Source of the DNA: an uncultured Lachnospiraceae bacterium
GTDB taxonomy: Bacteria > Bacillota > Clostridia > Lachnospirales > Lachnospiraceae
Direction: 5' to 3'
NCBI GenBank assembly: GCA_910579805.1
Contig: CAJTWM010000016.1
Location: forward strand, 1-64,000
Length of the DNA: 64,000 nucleotides
Below the pieces are notes generated by a model that saw nothing but the letters and a program-made list of their open reading frames with translations, made no database searches and had not been told where the DNA came from. The position numbers and the translations under genes are program-made. Positions 58,368-64,000 of this stretch are shown here, one piece after another (the first letter of the stretch is position 1; each line of letters starts with the position of its first letter).

Positions 58368-59384
58368 TCATTTTACGGCCTTTTTTGCAAATTCAGTGGT
58401 AACCAGATCTGCGTAAGGCACACGTTCGGAGAGTTCCCCGGCTTCTTCCAAAATATTCTGGAGCAGGGTGAAGCTTTCTTCTTCGAATACCAGATCGGTT
58501 TTCCATGTCTGCTGTTCGTAATATCTTGTTATGATGGTGGTCAGCGTATCCAGATCAGTTTCGGGGAATTGGGGACTGATAGTTTTGGCAATTTCAGCGG
58601 GAGTAGATTGATTTACATAATCCATACCTTTTTGCAATGCGTTGGTAAAGCTTTGGATCAGTTTGGGATTTTCCTCGATAAAGCTTTTTTTCGCGCTGAA
58701 AGCGGTGTAAGGAACGAAGCCGGACTCTTCGCCTAAAGAGGCTACCACATAACCGTCTCCTTTGGCTTCAAGGGCAGTGGCGTGGGGTTCGAATTCTACT
58801 GTGAAGTCCCCCTGTCCTCCTGAAAAGGCAGCCGCCGTGGAGCCGAAATCGATACTTTGGTCGATGGTCAGGTCTGAAGCAGGATCGATATTATGTTTTT
58901 TCAAAATATATTCGAATACCATTTCAGGCATACCGCCTGCCCGGCCGCCAAGCACCGTTTTTCCGGCAAGCATTTCAAAGCCGAAGTTCTCTATCGGTTC
59001 TCTGGAAACGAGGAAATTTCCCGCACGCTGCGTAAGCTGGGCGAAATTGACGACATAGTCTTCTGCGCCTTGAATGTAAGTATAGATCGAACTTTCGCTG
59101 CCCATAAAGCCTATCTGGGCCTCACCTGAAAGCACGGCGGTCATCGTTTTATCCGCACCGTAGCCGGTGACCAGTTCCAAGGCGATCCCTTCTTCCTCAA
59201 AGTATCCTTTTTCAATGGCAGCGTACATAGGCGCATAAAAACAGGAATGCGCCACTTCATTCAGTACAATGGGCGTGGTTTTGCCGCTTTGCTTTTTTTC
59301 ACTTTTATCCTCCGTCTTTCCACAGCCTGTCAAAAGAAGGAGAAGAGAGAGAGAAAGAAGCAGAACGATGCTTCGTTTTTTCAT
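58368..59384 (-). CDS. Substrate-binding lipoprotein, NMT1/THI5-like (SsuA/TauA family)
   Basis: A 338-residue ABC-type solute-binding protein. The signal peptide ends with lipobox LTGC (C21). The mature part starts with NEVAHSCFYAPMYAAIEKGYFEEEGI, typical of the NMT1/TauA group that binds thiamine precursors, sulfonates or nitrates, and includes AGKTVLGGRAGGMPEMV. No permease or ATPase gene is adjacent, so it must work with components elsewhere or is left from a lost operon. The ligand cannot be assigned. Confidence 0.88.
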   Translation of the reverse strand: MKKRSIVLLLSLSLLLLLTGCGKTEDKSEKKQSGKTTPIVLNEVAHSCFYAPMYAAIEKGYFEEEGIALELVTGYGADKTMTAVLSGEAQIGFMGSESSIYTYIQGAEDYVVNFAQLTQRAGNFLVSREPIENFGFEMLAGKTVLGGRAGGMPEMVFEYILKKHNIDPASDLTIDQSIDFGSTAAAFSGGQGDFTVEFEPHATALEAKGDGYVVASLGEESGFVPYTAFSAKKSFIEENPKLIQSFTNALQKGMDYVNQSTPAEIAKTISPQFPETDLDTLTTIITRYYEQQTWKTDLVFEEESFTLLQNILEEAGELSERVPYADLVTTEFAKKAVK

Positions 59385-59582
59385 AAAAAGCCTCCCTGCG
59401 TGTTCATCCCGTTATAATACGGAATGATGCATAAATTATGATATTAAATTATGTTTAAAATGCAAAAAGGTTACTAAAGGGTATTGTTGAATTGCTTTTT
59501 TTCGTGCATAATATGTCATATAAACAATGAATCGGGTTGCCCTGTGATCTTGGGCAGATATTTGGTATAGAGGAGGAGCATC

Positions 59583-60641
59583 ATGAAGACGATAAACAAA
59601 ATATTTATGGCGATTGCCGTGATCATATTGACGCCTACGGTCATGCTGGTAGCGTTCATACTGATCGCAGACGCTACGGATATGGATCTGAAGAAGATCG
59701 TGTGGGAGGAGGAAACTGAAACCGGAACGGAGTTCCTTGTCGATGGCGGGCCTGCTGAAACGCAGCCGGAGGCAGAAGCGTCTCCAGCGCCTGAAGCACC
59801 CGTGCCGCCGGAAGAGCAGGAGGGAGAACAACAGCCTGAGGTTCCGGACCGTTTGGTTTCCGATCCGCCGTTAAACTGGGTATCGACGGGAGATAACGGG
59901 GCTCTTCAGCAGCAGCTCAATAGGGATGCATGGAATGCAAGTCCCAACTCTTCGGCAAGCACAAATCCGAGCGTGAGCGGAAACACGAACGGAAATACTT
60001 CCGTGCCGTCTACGGGTCTGCCGGATGCGTCCGCATACTTGAAAGCATATTTGGACGTCATATTTAAGAATGATTATTATGCCTATGTTGATTATAAGAT
60101 AGGAACAGTGGAAGAAGCGGAAGAACTTTATGAAGAAGAACTGGATGTGGAAGCGTTCAACGATATTTTCGGGACATTGGGCTTTTCCGATGTGGATGCG
60201 GCGGAAAGAATGAGTCTTTTGAAGCAGATCTTTGCAAGTTTCCGCTATCGTGTAGGCGAAGCCAAAAAACAGGCGGACGGTTCCTATATCGTGACAGTTT
60301 CTTATGAAAAAATGAACGTTTACGCGCCTGCGGTGGACGCTTATGTCAAAAAAGCAAAAAGCATGATCACCGGATGGAACAGGGAAGGAGAAGCAGGAGG
60401 GGAAACGCCTTCCTTCGAGAGCATGAGCGGGCAGTTGATTGAGGCATATACGGCATGCCTGAGAGAGGCGTATGGAAACGCTACCTATGAAAAAGAGCAA
60501 AATGCGACGATCCGTCTGAAAGTTGTGAATAATTCTTATGAGATCAATGAAGAGGACGCTACAAAGTTCGGGTTTGCAATCGTCGATTCCGAGGCGGCTA
60601 TGGAGAAGCTTGAAAAAGCGGTGAAGGATTTGGATTTTTAA
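59583..60641 (+). CDS. Hypothetical secreted/anchored protein
   Basis: A 352-residue protein with one N-terminal hydrophobic segment (about 8-30, AIAVIILTPTVMLVAFILIA) that acts as signal anchor, a Pro/Glu-rich linker (about 50-90), a Ser/Asn-rich linker (about 115-145) and a C-terminal globular domain (about 150-352) with a DUF5105-like helical content: YLKAYLDVIFKNDYYAYVDYK, then YIVTVSYEKMNVYAPAVDAYVKKA. No catalytic motif. GGAGGAG precedes the ATG. It stands between a terminator-poor gap and the pspA promoter. Confidence 0.7.
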   Translation: MKTINKIFMAIAVIILTPTVMLVAFILIADATDMDLKKIVWEEETETGTEFLVDGGPAETQPEAEASPAPEAPVPPEEQEGEQQPEVPDRLVSDPPLNWVSTGDNGALQQQLNRDAWNASPNSSASTNPSVSGNTNGNTSVPSTGLPDASAYLKAYLDVIFKNDYYAYVDYKIGTVEEAEELYEEELDVEAFNDIFGTLGFSDVDAAERMSLLKQIFASFRYRVGEAKKQADGSYIVTVSYEKMNVYAPAVDAYVKKAKSMITGWNREGEAGGETPSFESMSGQLIEAYTACLREAYGNATYEKEQNATIRLKVVNNSYEINEEDATKFGFAIVDSEAAMEKLEKAVKDLDF

Positions 60642-60650
60642 TGCTCTCTA

Positions 60651-60680
60651 AACACCTTTAAACACTCTTTAACACTCTTA
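60651..60680 (+). promoter_or_regulatory. Three 10-bp direct repeats upstream of pspA
   Basis: AACACCTTTA, AACACTCTTT and AACACTCTTA follow each other with a period of exactly 10 bp, and the repeat TTAACG begins a partial fourth. They end 12 bases before the -35 of the pspA promoter, an ideal place for an activator that stacks along one DNA face. Confidence 0.6.
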
Positions 60681-60692
60681 ACGAAAATATTA

Positions 60693-60721
60693 TCGACAGC
60701 CTGAATAAAATCCGATATAAT
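60693..60721 (+). promoter_or_regulatory. pspA promoter
   Basis: TCGACA (60693-60698), 17-base spacer, TATAAT (60716-60721); start near 60728, 50 bases before the ATG. Confidence 0.75.
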
Positions 60722-60777
60722 GAAAGTCAAGCAAAAAGAAAGGCTATCTTGATAAAAGATAAGAAGAGGTTACGGAT

Positions 60778-61461
60778 ATGGGAGTATTGACTAGATTCAA
60801 AGATATTATGACGGCAAACGTAAACGCATTGTTGGATAAGGCGGAAGATCCGGAAAAGATGGTGGATCAATATTTGCGTAATCTGGAAAACGATCTGGCA
60901 AAAGTAAAGGCCGAGACCGCCTCGGTTATGGCGGAAGAAAAAGCTGCAAAGCGTAAGCTGGACGAATGCGTCAGCGAGATCGACAGGATGACGGAATATG
61001 CCAGAAAGGCAGTGACGGCCGGGAACGACGGCGAGGCAAAACAGTTCCTTACGAAAAAAGGCGAACTTACAGAGAAAAAAGAAGTCCTTCAGAAAACATA
61101 TGAAGTGGCAAAAGCTAATGCGGACAAAATGCGTGAGATGAATCGTAAATTGGAAGAGGACATTGCGCAGATGCGGAGCAAGAGGGATACGCTGAAAGCT
61201 AAGGCCAAAGTTGCCGACGCACAGGAAAGGATCAATAAACTTGGCTCCAGTGTAGAGACGGCGGGCAATAATATGGCGGCCTTTGACAGAATGGAAGAAA
61301 AGATCAACCGCAGGCTGGATGAAGTAGATGCAATGGCTGAGCTGAATGCGGAAAGCGGTTCTGATTCCATAGAGGAACTTGCCAAAAAATATGATTCCGC
61401 TGAAGGAAAGTCAGATGTTGATGATGAGCTTGCAGCATTGAAAGCAGAGCTTGGAATGTAA
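60778..61461 (+). CDS. pspA: PspA/IM30 membrane-stress protein
   Basis: A 227-residue almost fully helical coiled-coil protein: MGVLTRFKDIMTANVNALLDKAEDPEKMVDQYLRNLENDLAKVK is the family start with its amphipathic membrane-binding helix. PspA-family proteins form ESCRT-III-like assemblies that protect the cytoplasmic membrane. The SPFH-zinc-ribbon gene follows within 23 bases, as in the Bacillus ydjFGHI operon. Expression is probably driven by the promoter and repeat array upstream. Confidence 0.94.
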   Translation: MGVLTRFKDIMTANVNALLDKAEDPEKMVDQYLRNLENDLAKVKAETASVMAEEKAAKRKLDECVSEIDRMTEYARKAVTAGNDGEAKQFLTKKGELTEKKEVLQKTYEVAKANADKMREMNRKLEEDIAQMRSKRDTLKAKAKVADAQERINKLGSSVETAGNNMAAFDRMEEKINRRLDEVDAMAELNAESGSDSIEELAKKYDSAEGKSDVDDELAALKAELGM

Positions 61462-61483
61462 GAAGAAAGAGTGGGTTGGGCAG

Positions 61484-62452
61484 ATGGGATTGTTTTCAAG
61501 AGAACTTGCCAATGTAGTAGAATGGAAAGAAGAAAGAGAAGGGGTATTGTTTTGGAAATGGCAGAATCAGGAGATTAAGAAGGGATCCAAACTGATCGTG
61601 CGTCCGGGGCAGGATGCGATCTTTCTTTATAATGGCAGGGTTGAGGGGATTTTTGAAAGTGAAGGGCAGTTTGATATGGAATCTGATATCATTCCTTTCC
61701 TTACCACATTAAAAAGTTTTAAATTCGGGTTTAACGCCCCTTTACGGGCCGAGGTCCTGTTTATCAATACGAAGGAAATGCTTGTAAAATGGGGGACTAA
61801 GAATGCCGTCAATCTGCCGGCGCCGGGACTGCCGGGCGGAATGCCGGTCCGGGCTTTCGGTACATTTAGCTGTAAGATTGCAGAGCATGACGTGCTGATT
61901 GAAAAACTGGCGGGTATCAAGCAGGTTTATACGGTAGAGGATGTAAAAGAACGTATCGTTTCCAATTTAGACCAGCTTTTAATGAGCTGGATCGGAAAAG
62001 AGGGCAGGGATATGTTCAACCTGCAGATGGATGCCGGAAATATCGCCAGAGGAATCATGAGCGATCTGGATATGGATATGAGAAAAGTCGGGATCGCTAT
62101 TACCGATTTTAACATTGAGAGTTTTTCTTATCCTGAGGAAATCAAAAAAATGCAGGAAAAGGCGGCTGCACAGTCTATGGTCGGAGATATGAACAAATAC
62201 CAGCAGATGGCGATGGCGGATTCCATGGCAAAAGGAGACGGAGGACGCGGCGGCAGCGTAGCGGGCGATATGGTCAGTCTCCAGATGGGAATGGCTATGG
62301 GGCAGCAGATGGTCAATCAGATGCAGAATGCGCAGCAGACGGTTTCGTCAAATGCGGTAAACGGCACTGCGCCGAATTTCTGTCCGAATTGCGGCACGCC
62401 TGCCAACGGCAGCAATTTTTGTGGAAACTGCGGCACAAAGTTAGTACGTTGA
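61484..62452 (+). CDS. SPFH-domain protein with C-terminal zinc ribbon (YdjI-like)
   Basis: A 322-residue protein. The SPFH/band-7-like domain (about 20-215: NQEIKKGSKLIVRPGQDAIFLYNGRVEGIFESEGQFDME, then RAEVLFINTKEMLVKWGT) is followed by a Met/Gln-rich segment (about 225-290) and a zinc ribbon CPNCG...FCGNCG at the end. ATG 61484 gives a family-like start. In B. subtilis YdjI works with the PspA homologue at membranes under stress, which fits the pair here. Confidence 0.88.
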   Translation: MGLFSRELANVVEWKEEREGVLFWKWQNQEIKKGSKLIVRPGQDAIFLYNGRVEGIFESEGQFDMESDIIPFLTTLKSFKFGFNAPLRAEVLFINTKEMLVKWGTKNAVNLPAPGLPGGMPVRAFGTFSCKIAEHDVLIEKLAGIKQVYTVEDVKERIVSNLDQLLMSWIGKEGRDMFNLQMDAGNIARGIMSDLDMDMRKVGIAITDFNIESFSYPEEIKKMQEKAAAQSMVGDMNKYQQMAMADSMAKGDGGRGGSVAGDMVSLQMGMAMGQQMVNQMQNAQQTVSSNAVNGTAPNFCPNCGTPANGSNFCGNCGTKLVR

Positions 62453-62550
62453 CAGCTGTTCAATCTGAAAATTTTTCTTGATTTAGCGTTTTTATTTGAT
62501 GGAAGTAAATGCGCGCGGAGAGAAAGCAGATTGGCAGGGGAAATAGGAAA

Positions 62551-62594
62551 AGGACCGGCAGATAGGTTATAATTGCGATCTATCTGCCGGTCCT
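62551..62594. terminator. Bidirectional terminator between the SPFH gene and prs
   Basis: AGGACCGGCAGATAG pairs perfectly with CTATCTGCCGGTCCT (15 bp). It lies between two converging genes. Confidence 0.88.
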
Positions 62595-62632
62595 TTCAGC
62601 GTTTGCTTTACATGAAGAAATCAGTCTTATCC

Positions 62633-63823
62633 TTATAAATGATATTCTTCCCTGCGGTTGTATTTTTCCAGCACTTCATGAATCTTTTCTGTAGGCGTCA
62701 GCACATTTGCCATAGAAACGTCATGATTCATAAAATCAATGATAGAAGCAAGAAATTTACTCATATCCGCTTTTACAAAATATGGTTTTTCGGTAAGTTC
62801 CGGTAAAAGATAAGTCAGGTTTGTGGTGACCACGCGCTCAAAGACACCCTCTTCATAGGCGGTGTCAAAAGCCTTCAGGCCGTTTGTGAACAGACCGAAA
62901 GTACAACAGATGAATACGCGTTTGGCGTACATATTTTTCAATTGTTTTGCGGTATCCAGCATACTTTCTCCTGAAGAGATCATATCGTCGATAATGATGA
63001 CGTCCTTCCCTTCCAATGAGTCCCCCAAAAATTCGTGGGCTACGATCGGATTTTTACCGTTTACGATCATGGAATAGTCCCGGCGCTTATAGAACATTCC
63101 CGTATTGACGCCAAGTACGTTGGCGAAGTATACGGCCCGGTCAAGAGCGCCTTCGTCGGGGCTGATCACGACCAGATGATCTTTGTCGATGATGAGATCC
63201 TTTTCTACGTCTAATAAAGAACGGATAAACTGGTATGGCGGCGTGAAATTATCGAAACCGCAAAGCGGCGTGGCATTCTGCACTCTTGGGTCATGGGCGT
63301 CAAAGGTGACGAAATTGGTAACGCCCATCGAACTTAATTCTTTTAGTGCATAAGCGCAGTCCAAGGATTCTCTGCCGTTTCTCTTATGCTGCCGTCCTTC
63401 GTATAAGAAAGGCATGATCACCGTGATGCGGTGCGCTTTCCCGTTAGTTGCGGAAATGACGCGCTTCAGGTCCTGATAATGGTCGTCGGGCGACATATGG
63501 TTGGTATAGCCGTTTACGCTGTAGGTAAGACTATGGTTACAGACGTCCAACAAAAGGAACAGATCTTTGCCCCGGATACTTTCGTTAAAAACAGCTTTTC
63601 CTTCGCCGCTTCCGAAACGCGGGCAGGCAAAATCTACTAAGTAACTGTTTTCACTGTAGCCGTGAAAGGCAGGATCGTTCTTTACTTTATCGTTATTTAT
63701 GAATTTCCGGAAATCTACCAGATAATTGTTGATCTTTTCTCCTAGATTTTTTGCCGAGTCCATAGCGATGAGCTTTAACGGCGCCACCGGCATTGCGTTT
63801 TCAAGTTCGAGTAAATTAGGCAT
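62633..63823 (-). CDS. prs: Ribose-phosphate pyrophosphokinase, long divergent type
   Basis: A 396-residue protein that should make PRPP from ribose-5-phosphate and ATP. VIMPFLYEGRQHKRNGRESLDCAYALKELSSMGV and VISPDEGALDRAVYFANVLGV correspond to the PRS flexible loop and the PP loop; VIIIDDMISSGESMLDTA is the PRPP loop (usual form DDMIDTGGT). It is about 80 residues longer than the common bacterial Prs and has an N-terminal extension. Histidine, purine and pyrimidine pathways use the product. Confidence 0.88.
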   Translation of the reverse strand: MPNLLELENAMPVAPLKLIAMDSAKNLGEKINNYLVDFRKFINNDKVKNDPAFHGYSENSYLVDFACPRFGSGEGKAVFNESIRGKDLFLLLDVCNHSLTYSVNGYTNHMSPDDHYQDLKRVISATNGKAHRITVIMPFLYEGRQHKRNGRESLDCAYALKELSSMGVTNFVTFDAHDPRVQNATPLCGFDNFTPPYQFIRSLLDVEKDLIIDKDHLVVISPDEGALDRAVYFANVLGVNTGMFYKRRDYSMIVNGKNPIVAHEFLGDSLEGKDVIIIDDMISSGESMLDTAKQLKNMYAKRVFICCTFGLFTNGLKAFDTAYEEGVFERVVTTNLTYLLPELTEKPYFVKADMSKFLASIIDFMNHDVSMANVLTPTEKIHEVLEKYNRREEYHL

Positions 63824-63867
63824 AGGTACCTCCGTGCATTAAAGTATATTCTTATCTACCTTATAAT

Positions 63868-63913
63868 TTTATATCATTATGCTAGTGACACGTCAAGGAA
63901 TTTCGGGTATGAT
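63868..63913. promoter_or_regulatory. Overlapping divergent promoters for prs and the next gene
   Basis: Minus strand: TTGACG (63896-63891), 17-base spacer, TATAAA (63873-63868). Plus strand: GTGACA (63885-63890), 17-base spacer, TATGAT (63908-63913). The two -35 regions abut, so the polymerases compete. Confidence 0.65.
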
Positions 63914-63980
63914 AATGAATAGCAGATAGCATCATGAGGAGAATTTAGCGGGAAGGGAACCTGCAGGAATGGAGATTTTT

Positions 63981-64000
63981 ATGAAACAAAAAGGCCATGT
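63981..64000 (+). CDS. Start of an unidentified gene (partial)
   Basis: ATG 63981 follows GGAG with a 6-base gap and is preceded by a good promoter at 63885-63913. Only the first six codons (MKQKGH) lie inside the window, so nothing can be said of function. Confidence 0.5.

Noticed and set aside
60649..60683. AACAC repeats as a small CRISPR-like or microsatellite array
   Set aside because: Units are only 10 bp, without spacers, and lie just upstream of a promoter; a binding-site array is more likely. No CRISPR array exists in the window.

Overview
The window looks like a chromosomal segment of a spore-forming, low-to-medium GC Bacillota, most likely a member of Clostridia close to Lachnospiraceae. 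The signs are the spoIIGA-sigE pair with a candidate Spo0A-type promoter, sigH downstream of rlmB, a sporulation-type (SpoVD-like) class B PBP in the division cluster, a cysteine T-box and a lysine riboswitch, AGGAGG-type ribosome sites, frequent GTG/TTG starts, and many short hairpin repeats between genes. The taxon is inferred; no rRNA is present.

Layout. 1-2.6 kb is AT-rich and is the right end of an integrative element of Tn916 type: the tail of an unknown gene, three small cargo genes, xis and a tyrosine integrase. The boundary lies just before ychF (2594). 3.9-17 kb holds lgt and then a mraZ-headed division and cell-wall cluster: mraZ, rsmH, ftsL-like, two class B PBPs, mraY, murD, ftsW/spoVE, ftsQ/divIB and ftsZ. 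It has no murG, murB, murC or ftsA. spoIIGA-sigE follow, then a strongly folded candidate leader RNA before mgsA. 20-28.7 kb has tRNA-Val and tRNA-Met, an orphan flagellin-like gene, ispF, a T-box-controlled cysE-cysS-mrnC-rlmB group, sigH and a GGDEF protein.

28.9-30.4 kb is a repeat-rich stretch with tRNA-Thr, a half-tRNA relic, a ferritin-like gene and a nested palindromic element. 30.6-42.3 kb carries a GT-C membrane glycosyltransferase, a type I pullulanase fused to a small helical protein, a class A PBP, a YigZ-family gene, mgtE, typA and a double OB-fold protein. 42.4-45.3 kb has a CobO-like adenosyltransferase and lysine-riboswitch-controlled dapA, followed by dapB. 45.4-49 kb contains a repeat-rich lipoprotein, a tandem hairpin repeat, a eukaryotic-type HisA, a cold-shock gene, and a degenerate LytM gene paired with a bactofilin.

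49.2-53.5 kb mixes small regulators (YerC/TrpR type, DUF1836, Hpt, tandem HTH) with decayed genes. 53.5-56.5 kb is a copper module: CsoR operator, csoR, and copA with a fused CopZ-like tail. The window ends with a homocysteine methyltransferase/MTHFR gene, an orphan substrate-binding lipoprotein, an envelope-stress module (PspA plus an SPFH-zinc-ribbon protein) behind three 10-bp repeats, and a divergent PRPP synthetase.

The strongest candidates for something undescribed are the folded RNA at 18836-18969, which has its own extended -10 element placed to start transcription at its closing helix, and two long enzymes (pullulanase, CopA) whose small C-terminal modules each carry a strong internal ribosome site and in-frame ATG, suggesting dual products from one frame. 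No CRISPR array, complete insertion sequence or rRNA was seen.
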